Assembly: GCA_029207755.1 (NCBI GenBank)
Contig: JARCOQ010000012.1
Location: 18,463,740 to 18,527,739, forward strand
Length of the DNA stretch: 64,000 bases
Origin: Chamaea fasciata
Taxonomy: Eukaryota; Chordata; Aves; Passeriformes; Sylviidae
Reading direction: 5' to 3'
The translations under genes and the position numbers were made by a program. This document shows positions 15,310-28,514 of the stretch, piece by piece; positions within the stretch are counted from its first letter, which is position 1; each line of letters starts with the position of its first letter. Below the pieces are notes generated by a model. That model was given only the letters and a program-made list of their open reading frames with translations, made no database searches and was not told the DNA's origin.

Positions 15310-15985
15310 TGTCTTGGTTTGGAAAGACAGGTGTCTGCCAGGGAAAGCCAGAGCTTCCCTTGGAATGGAGAATGGAAACCTCCTCCCTCCAAAATATTAT
15401 AGTTTTGAAATTAAGGGGCTTTCAGGGAAAGATATGGGAACAGAAATAACAGTCCTTTACTGGGAATATTAAAAACACAGATGTAGTAGTACAAAAAAAT
15501 ACCAATTTTTAAATAAATAAATAAATAAATAAAAGCCCCACTGACAGAGTCAGAACACAACCTGACACCCAGCTGGTCAGGCTGTTGGGAGCAGCCCAAT
15601 CAAATCCTCCTGCAGTGACAGATGTGGTTCTGTTGAAGCAATGATCCTGTTGAAGGGTGTAGTCTTCCTCTGAAGGTCCAGTGGTGGTGAGATGGGTCTG
15701 GTCTTCCTCTGGGAATCCAGTGCAAACAGGCTTTCCTGTCCTGGTGTTCTGAATCCCAGGTTTGTTCCAGGTAGGAATGCTGGGCTCCTCCCCCTGGGTG
15801 GAGCATCTCACCATGGGATGATGTAATTGTATCAGCCATGCAGTGAGCCTCGATGGCCCATGAACAGCAGATTTCCCCTGGAGGGAGGACGGGTCAGGGA
15901 AGAGATAAAGGAAACACCGCCCCAGCCAGTTTCAACAGCTGGTAACAGAACGCACACTGCTGGTTACATCTTGCTTTGCAACCCA
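15310..15985 (-). mobile_element. Solo LTR of an endogenous retrovirus (passerine-type family)
   Basis: The plus strand begins TGTCTTGGTTTGGAAAGACA, the reverse complement of an LTR end (TG...CA), and continues into a sequence I recognise from memory as a common songbird ERV LTR. Landmarks are an A/T block about 100-150 bp in, a stretch describing 'GACAGAGTCAGAACACAACC', a GGAGCATCTCACCATGGG region, and a terminal part near CGCACACTGCTGGTTACATC. The family consensus has a minus-strand TATA box in the region around 15760, but here that box is degraded. The left end is clear. The right end is approximate, because no matching target duplication to the left flank (AACTC) was found. No internal retroviral genes adjoin it. 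Family naming rests on recall, not a database search. Confidence 0.7.
15511..15534. repeat. (AAAT)n microsatellite
   Basis: Six perfect AAAT units inside the LTR that starts at 15310. It probably grew from an A-rich stretch of the LTR. Confidence 0.9.
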
Positions 15986-16266
15986 GGAGAAACCCCCACC
16001 GCAACCTGGCACTGCTGCTTTTTCCTCTCTTAGAGCCAAATCCCTCACACACTAAGCCTTCCACAAAAAAAGCAAAGGCCTTTTCAAGGAAGTTTATTAT
16101 CAATGTATTCCAGGTTCCATGGTCACTTTGATGATATTGTTGGTGTTTGTGGCGTGTGCATCCCCAGAGGGGCAGCCAGGCTGCTCCTGCCTCACCTCAG
16201 CCCAGGCTGCCAGGAGATGACAAGGCTGGTTATCACTCCTAAGAGCTTGTCTGAAAGCAGCACTGC

Positions 16267-16269
<3 letters not shown>

Positions 16270-16350
<81 letters not shown>
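16270..16350. repeat. (CCCTGT)n hexamer microsatellite, about 13.5 copies
   Basis: There are 81 bp of uninterrupted CCCTGT units. Because the period is 6 and no unit makes a stop, overlapping 123-codon frames stay open on both strands (Val-Pro repeats on plus, Asp-Arg repeats on minus, 16100-16474). These frames are by-products of the repeat and not evidence of a gene. The perfection of the array suggests it is young and likely length-variable. Confidence 0.95.
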
Positions 16351-17450
16351 AGGCTTGGTCTGTGGCACCGCTGCCAGTCAAGTTGTGCTGCTGATCCCTG
16401 GAGGTGCCCAGGCCTGGATGCTGCCGCATCACCAGGAACAGGGAACTCTGTTCTGTGAACTGTTCCATCACTGAAGCATCCTCAAATGGCAGAGGAAATA
16501 GAACAAAGTTAATTAGAGAGAAGTGAATCTAGCCTGAAATATGCATAGTACAGAGAGATGAAAGAGGACAGAATAATGCAAAAATTAAATTGTGAACAAA
16601 ATAAGGGAGGCGCGCTGAAAAAGGGGGTCAGGAACCGTGTGAAGGAGGGCATGAAGACCAGAGGGTAAAAAGCTGATTAGCTGTTAATACACAAGAAGAT
16701 CTGAAATAGTGAGGTAATTGTCTTAGGAAGCAAGAGAAACTTAAAACAGACACACAATAATAGCGCCGAGTACAGAAAACTCTTTGAATTTTTTTTTTTA
16801 AGAGAGCTTTATACAATAAAAAGAACTAAAAGAGGAATGAGGCTGTGATGGGAAAAATAAATCAGAAATTGCAAAAGGCATACAAGCAAGGGGAAAGCTA
16901 CAGGAAAAGATCTAAACGTGCAGTGCATTTAACATCAGCTGCCCAGCATCTGCAATGTCACAGTATTGATGTTTGGTGTCCTGGAGCTTTCCCTTTAAAC
17001 TGAAAGGGAAATCAATTGAACCTCAAAGAGCAAAATTTTGGCTCTGTGAAACAAGGTTCTAGGCGTCACTTTTTGGTAAAATTCTTGTAGAAAATGAACA
17101 GCAGACAGGTAATTTAAATTTTGATCACACTGAAATGAGCAAGAAAAAACACTTTCAAAACAATCCCCTCTTAAATACTAGGATTCAGCTTACATTCTTC
17201 TTTAGAACATTCTCCTGTATTCACCTGTTCCTTAAGCCTAGCTGGGTCTTATAGTTCTGCTCAAAAGTACTGTTGAGTGTAATTCATAAAATCCCTTTTA
17301 ATTCTTTGGGGAATCATTGAAAGTGCTACAGATTCCTTCATATTTCTAAAGGCAGGTAAAGTGTTTTACTGTGGAGCTGTGAAAGGCAGCATTAAGCAGT
17401 ACAAAATATGAACACAATAGGAATGTGATGACCTGCTAAACTCGAGGGTG
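16351..17450. other. Non-coding stretch, no gene recognised
   Basis: No coding or RNA gene was seen. There is a short T-run near 16790-16799, and the rest is AT-rich sequence with no repeat I could place. Confidence 0.6.
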
Positions 17451-17562
17451 TCATAGAATCACAATAAAAATCAGGTTGCAGGGCACTTCTGGAGGTCTCC
17501 AGTGCAACCTCCTGCTCAAAGCAGAGCAAGTTTTAAAGTTAAATCAGGTTGCCATGGTCTAT
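17451..17562 (-). mobile_element. CR1 LINE 3'-end fragment
   Basis: The segment starts with TCATAGAATCACAATAAAAA, the reverse complement of the CR1 3' terminal ATTCTATGA-type tail. It then follows the antisense CR1 order: 'GGCACTTCTGGAGGTCTCCAG', then 'CAACCTCCTGCTCAAAGCAG', then 'AAATCAGGTTGCCATGG'. The element therefore lies on the minus strand and is cut to roughly its last 110 bp, as is usual for bird CR1 copies. It has no coding capacity. Confidence 0.8.
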
Positions 17563-20500
17563 CACACCTTTATGAGAAATTACCACAGAGATTAAGAATG
17601 AGCAGATGTTTCCAGGAGCCAGTTGTCTTCCGTTGTCTCTGTCCAATCAGAAATAGCAGTCGCTGAATTCTGCAAAGCAGCCTCACACATCAGAGAACAA
17701 TCAGACTTCACTGTTAGCGGGGCAGATGCTTTCATCCTGAGCAGATGACGCTCCACTGGACGAAGCAATAGCCCTGCTCTGGCCAATGCCCTTGGAAGAA
17801 AAGCAGTGTGGGCTGCAAGCACAGTGAACGCAGGCTGTTCCTGCACTCCTGCCATGAACTCACCCACAGCCATGCCCTAGGACAAGGGAACTGAAAATTG
17901 CCTTCTATCGACATTTCTGTTTGGAAGGGGAAAGTGAACTGCTTCTGACCCCAATAGTTAGATTTTTAGAAACTCATTCTCCCACAGATAATGGATTCAT
18001 TTCTGCTGCATAAAGCAATATGCTCCTAACTAACAGGATTTCAGGGGAAGAAAAAGCTGCTTCATCCCCAGGACCATCAAAATCCCAGTGGTATTCACAG
18101 GCTCCTTACACTACAACCAAAAGTGACCTCAATACCTGAAGGCTCCAGTGAACTGTGCAGGCACCCAGTGACCCAACATTTCAGCCCAGCACCAGACTCC
18201 AGGAGCACAGAAATAGCTCAGGGTGCTGCCAGCTGCTGAGGGCTGGGGAAGGAAGGAGAACCCTGGCTTTGGTAAGCACCCCTGCCCCCCATACCAAATA
18301 CAGTGGGTGCTGCACTGGAGAAAACATGCACACCCAAAAGAAGAACTTTTGCAAAACAGTCACTATTTCCTTGGTGAAAAACAAGTCTTATTGAACATGG
18401 TAAAAGCTGTTAGAGCACTCTTTTGCTTCCAGTTTTATCAAAACTTCCATTAAATGATTCTGACATGCAATTACTCTACTGTTAAATACCAGGCCACTGC
18501 TGAGCTTTGACTAAAGGCCACTAATGCATGTCCTGGCAAACAGGCACTGGATCATTGTCTGTGCTGGGGAAGGCAAAGGGAGGCTTAGTCAAAACTGCAT
18601 TAAACTTCCATTTACCATTGTTTTTGGAAGCAATAAAAGTCTGAAGCAGAAGTACAGTGGCTTCTACCTTACAGTCAGAATATTTGGCAATCCAAAGTGC
18701 TGTTTAATGAACAAGTTTGAAGAACCAGGGTTCAATGGCTGCAAGAGGAACTTGAACATTTCTCTGGATTTGCTTCATATCAAGTTTAATAGAGAATCAC
18801 AAATTACAACCTGGTCCTGAGGTCTCAGTGACATTTTGACATAAGTGGTCCCTTCCCCAGCAGACTTTATTGCTGCAGTCTCAGCCCTGTGCCTCCACCC
18901 AAGGCATTAACCCAGGCTGTCTGCAGGGTCCATCAGGGCAGCACAGCGTGGGAGCAGCTCTTTCCTCACTCCCAGCACCTCAGACCGGCCCAGAGTGCCT
19001 TCCACAGCAAACCCTGGGCTAGGAAAGGAGCTGACAGCTGGGGTGGGGGGCACAGGAGTGGAGCACGCAGGCTGTGACACCCTCACAAGGGGTTCCCCTC
19101 AGCACTGAAAGACCCTTATGAAAAACTGGTGAGGAGAAAAGCAAAAGGAGTCGGAGGGAAGTGAGCAGCTCAAGAAAAAGGGTTTAAACAGAGACAAGTG
19201 TCCCTTGCAGCCAAAGGGCAGAGCTGGGCTGTCAGAGGCTCTGCCTGGAGATCCACCTGAGTGCAGATGTTCACCAGGATGGACACAGCACACACCCAGG
19301 GCCCACCTGCACAGCACGTCCTGCAGGTCCATCTGCAGCCTGGGCTGGGGGAGACACCAAGGAACAGCAGCAGGAACATCCTGCACCCAAGGGGAGACAC
19401 CTCCCGAGATTTTACTTCCCAGGCTACTGTGCTGTATCAGTTCTCTTAAAATTAAAACGGTTTTGATCAGATAAAGCAGCACTACAAGGAACTGTTGCTC
19501 AATCATTTATGCCTCTGAAAGAAGACATCACAAATAAGTACAATTTAGGCTGTCAGAACTTCACTTTCCTATATTTTATTTAATGCAGGTTTATTAATCC
19601 ACATTTACATCAAAGAAGAAACCTTTTGTTATAGTGAAGGGAAGAAGGGAAGGGATACTTAGAACCTTTCAAGCTCTTAGAAGACTACTAAACATAGGAG
19701 AGTGTCATGAAAATCTTTATTTCATAATCCCTAGAAAGAATTAAGCTGTTTCTAATGTGAAAACCTTAAAACTCTTTCATCATTTAAAAATCATTGTGAA
19801 CAAAAAAATCTGCCTAGGGTAAAATTTTAAAAACAGAGACACCTAAAAATAATTTAACATGAATCCATGGCTCTCTTTACAGAAGCCTTTGCATAATGGA
19901 CCAGCCCTGCTCCCGGCACAGAGCCTGAGGGACGAGGCCATGGGCTGTGGGGTGGGACAGCAGAGTCCCCTGTGATGCTCAGCATCTGCCACCTCCCTTG
20001 CCTGGCTCCAGATCCCAGCTCTGCAAGAGGCTGACCAGGGGTAGAACACAAAATGTCTGTACCCCACCTTCCTCTGGAAACCCTCACACCCCCCCAAACC
20101 CTCCAGAGCAGCTCTGGGGGCGCCCTGGGCTCTCCAGCAGCAGCAGGTTCAGTCCTGCTCAGCAGAGATCTGCTCCCACACCAGCCCCATCAGAGCTGCT
20201 CCAGCCCCACCCATTGCCAGGTGCTGCTTGTCCTTGGGAAACTTCGTTGTCAAAGCATCTTTCTTGACTTAGATTTAAGGCTTAGGCTATTTTAACTTGG
20301 GCAAAATGCCCCTGATAAGTTACCCAGCGCAACAGAACAGCACAAATTGCTTTGTTAGGCTCACAAACATTGACAAACACTAAATTTCACTCAAGTCTAT
20401 CATGATCCCTGAGAGTCATTGAAATCTTCCCAAACACACCACTGCTTTCAATCAAACCCATGCAGTGAGACACTTCAGCTTTTTTATAACCCTCCTGATG

Positions 20501-21636
20501 ACTGACAGAGGCTTCTTCTCCACTGAATTAACTCCCTGTGTTGTTGGAGCTACAAAATAAGCCCCTCACAGCAGCCCAGTGTTGTGAGAACCTGACCCTC
20601 CTCCTCTTCCTCACAAACCCCCACTCTCAGTGTCCTGAACCGCAGCAGATGAAATGCTGGGAATCCACAGGGCTGCAGGCAACCAGGGTGGTATTGTTGT
20701 TCCAAGCTGAAAGGCAAATCTGCTGGCAGCAGGGGGATCCTGCACCTCAGCACTCTGTCTGTCTGTACCAAACCACCCTCACCCTGCTCTGAGAGCAGCC
20801 TGGGCCTCTGCACAGGCAGAATCATCATGCTAAATAGAAAGAGGGAATCAGCCCAGAAAACTGTAGCAGAAATCGTCATTTGACAGGAAACCTGACAAAG
20901 TTTTCTTGGAGAAAACCAAGACCCTTAACTGTTCAGAAGACAAGAAGGTGGAGAGTTTTCTGTGTGAGCTGTTGAAGCTTTGGCTTTGTCCTGCCCTGCA
21001 TCTCCTGCTCTCAGTGCAGTCTGTGAACCTGCACTACTGAACTGGCAAACAAAGGAGACAGGAGGTTGTCCAAAGCTAGGTCAGGAATCCTTTAGTAAAG
21101 ACAGGAATAAAATCCCAGCCGTGGATGAGCCGCCTGTCTTAAGTTCCCACTTGGAAGCCAAAGCCATGATGTACTTCTGAACTACAGTCCTATGAACTCC
21201 AACCCATTGTACTTCTTGTGATCAGCCTACATAGCTTAAAAAAAAATTGAACTTTTGAGTACTTTTTTTTCCAATAAAGTACAGACAATAAAATATACTG
21301 CAAGTCTACATTTTTTCACTTTCTTGATATGCCACAGAAATCAAAATAATTCAGTTTCAGGAATTGGGTTTAATTCTGCAGCAGCTGCAAGGTGCAGCTG
21401 TATTGTAAAATACATTCTTGTATTTGTTTTTGGAGTCTAATAATGACCTACCATTGCCTATTTCAATGGTATTTGGGTATTACTATGTTTCTGTAATATT
21501 AATAACATCATAATCTTCATTAGTATGCAAATCTATACCATCTGACGAGCTCCTGTTCTCTTCCATGAGCTCCTTTGTTGTTGCAGCCTCATGAATTTCA
21601 TTATGGCACAAGATCATTATCAGACAGTGTGAAGTT

Positions 21637-21656
21637 GGGGGGGGTGGGGGGGTGGG
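21637..21656 (+). other. G-rich run able to form a G-quadruplex
   Basis: Three G-blocks (eight, seven and three Gs) are separated by single Ts on the plus strand, which fits the usual G-quadruplex pattern. No gene or promoter is visible next to it, so a role is unsupported. Confidence 0.6.
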
Positions 21657-23525
21657 AATAGAATGACGTGGAAATTATAATCCCTTGGTTTAATAACGAA
21701 TCCAGTTTCATTTTCCAGTTTGGCTTTGCAGAAGCTGCTTCTGAGGGAAAAGGGAGCAAAAGGGAAGAAATTCTTCTGGAAGTGCTCCTGTACAGTAACC
21801 TTTCAGGCAGATGCCACTGGAGGGGTGCACTGGAGGGAGATGCTCCTCAGCCCCGTGTCTCATTTACATTTCAAAAAACAACGATGCTCCTATCCATATG
21901 TTTTTTTCTATTCATAGCTTTACAGATGGCAAAGAAAACAAGAGAATTCCTGCCATTCAAAAACTCATGGCCATTTCCTCTCCAGTTAAACTGATACCAA
22001 TTATCAGCCTTCGTCTGCAATCACAATAATTACTAAAAAACTGTAATTATTCTTGGAGCAGCCTGTGGTTGTAAAAATAAACACCATTTGACAGACTAGC
22101 AAAAAGCTTGTAGGAGTGCAAATATTCTTCCCAGTGTGAAAACACAGGGCCCATGTCCAGAGCAGCCAAGGCTGTGTCCCCTCAATTGCAGCATTCCCAG
22201 CTCCACTGTGGGGCCTCTCCGCTCTCACCAAACTGCTCTGTGCTTTTAGGCTAGAGGGACTTTGGGGCAAAGCTAAAGCAACAGAAATTACTGGATTAAG
22301 GAGGAAAAGTCCACTGAGCCTCCCAGCAATGCCCTGTTCTCTGTCCAGCCCTGGAAATTGTGCAGCTCCCCCCAGAGCTGTGGGAGACACTGCAGCAGGG
22401 TCATTAAACTGCTGCTGGCACACCAGAAGAGCAGCTAGAATTTTCTTAGCAAAATAAAAACTCATTCTTTCTAAGTCATATGGTATCCAGCAATTTTTAG
22501 AAACAAACATGATTCCTTAGAAAATAAATTGAAGTCGTTTACATTGTGTTGAGAACCGGTATTAAAAACAGATTTCCACCCCTCTTGTAAAATTTTGTAT
22601 TTTACCTGAATTTCTGCTTAGGTGTTATTAATCCTTATAAATCAACCTTATTATTAAAACCTACAGTGCTCCCTACAAAAGGCACACCAAGGACCTGGTT
22701 TGGATGTTTAGTCAATTGTAGAAAATCTGATCAGCATTAATATGGGATTATCTTCTCCTTTCCTGTTAAGGATGACTGCACATCAGCTAACATCATCATG
22801 TGAATTTAGGTAACATTAGCTGCTGTTGTTTGTTAACCAATTTGTTAGAGGTCTCCCCTTCTCAAAGGAGATTTTACTACTAGAACAAGACTTATCTCCA
22901 AAACCTCCATGAATGATGTAATTATTCTAAGCTATTTATCACAGAAAAGATTAGTAAACTCAACAAGAATGCCCAATTTCAAAAGCTATTTCGGATTACT
23001 TATCACAAAGAAGTGTGAATTATTTCATTACGTGGCCTACAATGCAAGATTTCTTTGCCTTTTTTGCGATTTAAAATTTACATTAAAATGCTAATATAAA
23101 TATGTTTCTATTTTAAAATGCATAGTAGCAATTCAAAATTACACATTAATTAAAACACTGCCAGTTTTCCTATTTTCCTAGTGGGTGCTGTCAGAAATCA
23201 GAACTTTTGTCATACTGAAGTTGCACTGACAAGCTCAGAGTTGTTCACTTTATTCTCCTCCTCATTAAGGAAAAACCTGTCATTAAAAAAAAACTATTTG
23301 AAGCAAGAAAAGAGATGTGTGAGTCTATTTAAAGGAAGCAGGGAAATGTGTTTGGACTTTGATTATGGCAATTAAAAAAGCCCTGCTCTTCAAAGATGGT
23401 GACTTTTTAGTATTTAAATAACACTTCGCATTCTTCTACGACATTTTACCAAGAAGATTGTTAAATTAGGTGATAAAAGGTTACTTTTGTCTTTGAAGCT
23501 GAAATATGTAACTATTATTTCTTAC

Positions 23526-23593
23526 CTGTCTAGAATTAGAAAAGCTTCAATGTCATATATTTTACAGGATTCATTATCAAAATTCACCAGACT
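23526..23593 (-). other. Weak exon-like segment on the minus strand
   Basis: On the minus strand a 68-base segment ends at CAG followed by a strong donor (GTAAGAAA), and it is preceded by a T-rich tract ending in AAG. One frame stays open to the donor and reads like ordinary protein (for example SCKIYDIEAFLILD near the end). The upstream boundary is a poor acceptor, the base composition is AT-rich, and I recognise no protein family. A chance frame is at least as likely as a real exon. Confidence 0.15.
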
Positions 23594-23997
23594 TCATAAA
23601 CAAACAAATGCTTCACTTCCTGCCCTTGTTTAATCTCAGTAAGACGATTTCTTCCATGTTTTGAAAAGGAAGATTTCTTTCAATGTTTGATGGAGCAGTA
23701 TCTTTTTATTTTCAAATTGCACGGGCTGTGGTTGGGAAGCCATAACCACCTTCCTTTCAAAGCATAAGAAATGGGGTGCTTGTCAGGAATGTATTTTAAG
23801 AGGAAGGCTCAGACAGATCAGGGTTGGCAAAGAAAAATATGTTATCTTTTTTTAAGGCCAGAACAAGACTAAAATGCAACTTAAAGTGTCCAAGTAGGTC
23901 AGATCACAATGCAAAATGAAGTGCCGTGACACAAAATCATAATTATTTCAATAATAAGTAATAAACTAATCTTTATCTCCTACTGATTTGAATGTTG

Positions 23998-24016
23998 AAA
24001 TATATATATATATATT
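23998..24016. repeat. (TA)n microsatellite
   Basis: A short perfect TA run. Confidence 0.85.
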
Positions 24017-24370
24017 CATTTATACACCCAAAATTTTTACTGGCAAAAAACACAGAGCTGAAAAATCCTGTGAGTTTCATATATTTTCATATACTTTCTA
24101 AGTTTTGACTACCAGTCAATCCTGCTGAAATTACTTCATTTCAGATCTCTAAGCAGACTTGCAAAGTACTGTCAGTTTTTAGATAATCCATCATTAGTAT
24201 TTCCATCACTAACCTTCAAATTTATGCTTCACCCAAAATTCCAAATTATGTTGGTCTAATGATGTCAGGATGCTGCTTATTCACTCTGGGACAGAGAAGT
24301 AGGTAGAGTTATAAATAACACAGTGTTGATCAGAAGTACATAATCCATTTCCTTCAACGCCCCACACCCA

Positions 24371-24930
24371 TCACGGAAATCACAGAGACACAGAATCAGC
24401 CAGGCTGGAAAAGACCTCGGAGACCATGGAGCCCAGGGTGTGACCCAACACCACCCTGTCACCGCAGCATGGCACAGAGTGCCACATCCAGCCTTTCCTT
24501 AACCGCCTCCAGAGATGGTGACTCCCCCACCTCCCTGGGCTGCCCATTCCAATGCCCAATCACCCTTTCTGGGAAGAACTTATTCCTAATGTCCAGCCTA
24601 AACCTCCCCTGGTGCAGCTTAAGGCTGTCTCCTCTTGTCCTGTCGCTGTTCCCTGGGATAAGAGCCCGACCCCCCCAGCTGCACCCTCCTGTCAGGGAGT
24701 TGTCGGGAGTGATGAGGTCACCCCTGAGCCTCCTGTTCTCCAGGATAAACACCCTCAGCTCCCTCAGCAGCTCCTCACAGGACTTGTGTTCCAGACCCCT
24801 CACCAGCCCTGCTGCCCCTCAGCAGCCACCCAAAATGGGGGCCCAGAACTGGACCCGGCACTCCAGGTGTGTCCCTGCTGCTGTCCTGCCAGTGCCAAGG
24901 GGAGCACAGGCAGCTGCTGTGGGACGTGCC
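24371..24930 (-). mobile_element. CR1 LINE 3' fragment, about 560 bp
   Basis: Read on the plus strand this is the reverse complement of the CR1 3' end. It starts with a degraded tail (ATCACAGAGACACAGAATC), then shows 'GGCTGGAAAAGACCTCGGAG', 'CATCCAGCCTTTCCTTAACC', 'GGGCTGCCCATTCCAATGCC', 'GAAGAACTTATTCCTAATGT', and the region encoding the end of ORF2 around 'CTCCTCTTGTCCTGTCGCTG' and 'CAGCTCCCTCAGCAGCTCCT'. The similarity fades beyond 'GGGGGCCCAGAACTGGACCC'. The element lies on the minus strand and is 5'-truncated. A 114-codon minus-strand frame (24459-24803) is a relic of the CR1 ORF2 C-terminal region and its UTR. It is preserved by chance and not part of an active element. Confidence 0.9.
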
Positions 24931-27900
24931 GCCTTCCCTTCACACAGGATTGGTACATCCAGTGCTGGCAAACACCAATTCTGGTGGCACCACCCCAGAT
25001 AGAAGTCCTCAGCAATCTGCACTCTGACTAGCTAACAATCATGCCTTCATCAACAGGCTTAACTTCAAAAATAAATTGCTTCATGGATCCTCCTCCTTTT
25101 GTCTTTAACCTTTCCAAGATGATCCATGCTCCTCTTCCAGACTTAACCATCCCCAGCCGAATCCATTGGTAAATCAGTCCAGTGCTAACTTCTTCACCTG
25201 TGTTATTTTAAGGTGTCAACAGATTCAGTCATGGAATCATATAAATCAAGAGGTAGAAACACAGAATAGAAAGTCTCCCAATCCAACTGTATTCTAAGAA
25301 TTTTGTTGTCCTCTGAAACTTTTGTGAGCCATGGCACATTAAAATTCCCAACATTGCTGCAAGGGCCTGAGAAAAGCAAGGACTGGCACAAAGTCTGAAG
25401 AGAGGCTCACCAGGAACTGCAAAACACATTAGACAACTCAACCTCTCAAAGTTCGTGCATTTAAACAGCACAGTTTGGCCTTACACTTCAGAAACAAGCC
25501 CTTTTTAACATGCTCTCTTCTGCAACCTTGAGTTAAGCAGGATTCTTTTCATTGACTCGTTGACTCCAAAACTGGGGCATGTCAGCCTACTATGAACATT
25601 TTCCTAATACTAGCAAATTATTGCTTTCCTTTATACTTTAATTAAGGGTTGTATCTACACTTGTGATAGATATTTAATAGCTGGCAATTTTTTCTTTTTG
25701 AGATCTTACACAAGGTAGTCTTGCAGTGACTACATGTTAATAGATATAAAAGATCACAGTGCCTTGGTAGATAGAACTGTAAATAACAATATCAAAGAAT
25801 GTGGAAAAATCCTTGAAAGAAATTATTTACTGAGAGAGAGAAGAAATGTTGTTTGAGAGGTATCAAAACTGAAGAGCTTTTAAATTAAAAAAAGTCTTCC
25901 TTCAAGAACTGTCTCACATACAAACCCCAAGACTCAGTACTCACAATGCCGAGCACAATGCATGAAAATTGCACAGGAAGCCCTATCTTTTTTTGACTTT
26001 TAACCACTTAAAAGTTTCTGCAGCCCAGCCTGCTTGCTGGTAGTTGGCACCACCCCACATAAACAAAATAGACAAGAAAAACCATAGAAAAGTGGAGTCA
26101 ATGGGAAGCCAACAACTTGAAAGTCTGGTGAATCTGACCCTCATTTTTATACAGTGAATTTGCTTGGGTAGAATCCTTTCCAAGGGGGGTTAAATATCAT
26201 CTCGGAACTAAAGCTCTCACCAGCCTCAGTGGAAGACAACAACTGAGCTCTGTATCTAAAAATCTCCAGAAGCCAAAGCAGGGGAGCAGCAGCCAGCCTG
26301 GAGCCCTGACCCTGGGCAGTGCCACTGGCTGGGACCCGGGCAAGGGAAGGGTGAGAAACCTCCTCCAAAGCTACTTCACACTGCAAACAGTAATTAGAAG
26401 CAAATGCACACATCTGCCACAAGGTTAAGAAAATCTCTTATTTGCTCTGAAATCTCTTGAGCAGACTCTGATTTTATAGGTAAAACATACAGTGTTCTAG
26501 CTATGGAAATGAATCCCAATTTAGCACTTAGAAGTCATCCCTATTACCCTCACTGTGCCATAATTCAGACCTTGGCCAGCGAAACGCAGGGACTGGAACC
26601 CAGCAGGTCAGAGGTGCCTGACTGGGAAATCCCAGTGGCTGCACCAGGGAATGGCACAGTTAGTCCTGGCATTTCTGTGTATTGGTATGTTAGTTACTGA
26701 GGTATAGATTGCATTTTAATTTCTTTAAAAATAAAAATAAATAAATTAAAAAAAAAAATCCAAAATCACTTTGCATCTATCAATTTAATTAAGCTGACCA
26801 TGGTGCCTACAGCACAATGTATTTGCAACCAGCGGAAGCAGAGGAAGGAACATAAATGATATTTTATTATTCAGACACAGCTACCACCATGTCTGTCCAT
26901 ACAAGCTTTTTATAGCCTGTCTCATCCCATCTATTTCAATATGAATTGTTCACTAAACAATTGGAAACATAATGCCTAGTGAAGAGTGAAATGCTTTGAA
27001 TTGTGTCTGTCTTTCTAGAAAAATTTCAGGCAAAAACATCAAAATGTTCTTCTCGGTCTCAAACAAAATGTTTCAATTTTCCCTGATAAAAATAATTCTT
27101 CATTACAAAAGCCTGCAATGATGAATTGTGTAAAAGATTAGGGGAAAAAAATAACATTTTGAATTTATAAAACTATCTTGCTTATACCAAGACAATATTA
27201 CTTGTAAAATTACAATCTCTCTAAGAAGAAAAGTCTCTCTTCAGCTCTAATTATTTCAAATATGCAAAAGCATTCACATTTGGCACTTGATTCTGCGACT
27301 GCAACCCTTGTTGTTGTAATTGTTCCTAAACCAGGAAATGTAGTATTTGTTTAAAATAATAACAAGGCATAACAGTAATCATACTTTGTTTAGTAAAAAC
27401 AACTTTTATTATGCAAATCATTTAAAAGAATGCTATCTAATCCCTGGGAAATTCTTGTGTTAAATTGGATAAATTAAAATTAATATTGTTACGTTTACAG
27501 GAGGCCTTTTATCGCATTTTTATATCCAGCACATTTCAATTCATAATTAGAAGAGATGCAATGAATGTTCCAAATGAAAACAATTCCACAAAACCTGAAA
27601 AATGTTTAATTTTTCCTATTAACAAATGGACCCAGTGAGCGTGTAGATAGTCAGTAACACATACAGGTAATTATGGTCTTTTAATTCTCCAACTAGAACC
27701 ATTTTAGTCTTGTCATCTCTGCTTTCTGAGAATGGATTGTGTGATTTTGACAGCTCAGGATGTGTTATGCTTCAAAGGAAAGAGGAAACCAGCTTGGGAT
27801 GTCGCTTTGATTCCAGCCCGATGCGACCTCCCGCCATCCCGACAGCTCTCCATGAAACTGGGCTGACACTGTGGCTGCTCCTGCTTCACAGGGTATTTCT

Positions 27901-28508
27901 GGAAATGTTATGGTGCCAGACAATGAAAAATATCAGTCTCCAACAGAACAGCTCAAGCTTCACAAACACTGTCAAGCTTTATCATTAATTAATTTCTCTT
28001 TCAGTTTGGGAACAAAAAGAGATGCAGTGAATGTTTTCCAGCCCTTCATTGTTTCCATTGTCTCCAGGTTTTCTCTTAGGCAGCAAAGTTTGTAGAGAAC
28101 GGCCCCATATTTGATTGTGTCTGAAAGCCCCAGTATTCCAGAAATAATATCAACAGCATTTAAAGGAGTTGCTTGTGTTAAAACAAATACAACAAAGTGC
28201 CATACAAAAGTTTGCCTCTTCAAAAGCCAGAAAGAATGAAGTGAGCCTGGAGCCATTTCCAATAGGTCTTGTAAATGACCACCTAAAAAACTACCGTGGA
28301 CTTTGGGTGCCGGAAAATCTTTACATTTGCTCCAAGCTGAACATCAGTTGAACGTGTCTGAAGGACAGGGCCAGCTGGTTTGGGGAAATACATCTTTTCC
28401 AGTCAAACAAGCAACAGTTTACTTGGAGACTTTAAATCTAAAATTTGGCTTGGGATTTTTCACTTAATTTTCATCCATTTCTAATTAGAAAACAATCTCT
28501 CAGCAGTA
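24931..28508. other. Non-coding stretch, no gene recognised
   Basis: AT-rich sequence. An A-rich low-complexity run lies at about 26725-26758. No exon, RNA gene or further repeat could be supported. Confidence 0.6.
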
Positions 28509-28514
28509 TTTAGG
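28509..28514. repeat. Target-site duplication, left copy (TTTAGG)
   Basis: Six bases identical to 28823-28828, immediately outside the TG...CA ends of the LTR at 28515-28822. Confidence 0.85.

Larger units (their letters stand above)
17563..24370. other. Non-coding stretch, no gene recognised
   Basis: It holds GC-richer islands at about 18900-19460, 19900-20260, 20540-20830 and 22140-22420. Short frames overlap on both strands there, but I see no conserved motif or splice structure. A very G-rich run lies at 21637-21656 and a (TA)n run at about 23998-24016. One weak exon-like segment on the minus strand at 23526-23593 is listed separately. Confidence 0.55.

Noticed and set aside
16100..16474. 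Paired 123-codon frames on both strands
   Set aside because: Produced by the CCCTGT microsatellite. Only two-residue repeats with random flanks.
22004..22510. 168-codon minus-strand frame
   Set aside because: No recognisable domain, crosses regions of different composition, and has no promoter, splice or polyadenylation context.
24459..25031. Frames of 114-177 codons on both strands
   Set aside because: They fall in a truncated antisense CR1 copy. At most they reflect the end of CR1 ORF2, not a host gene.
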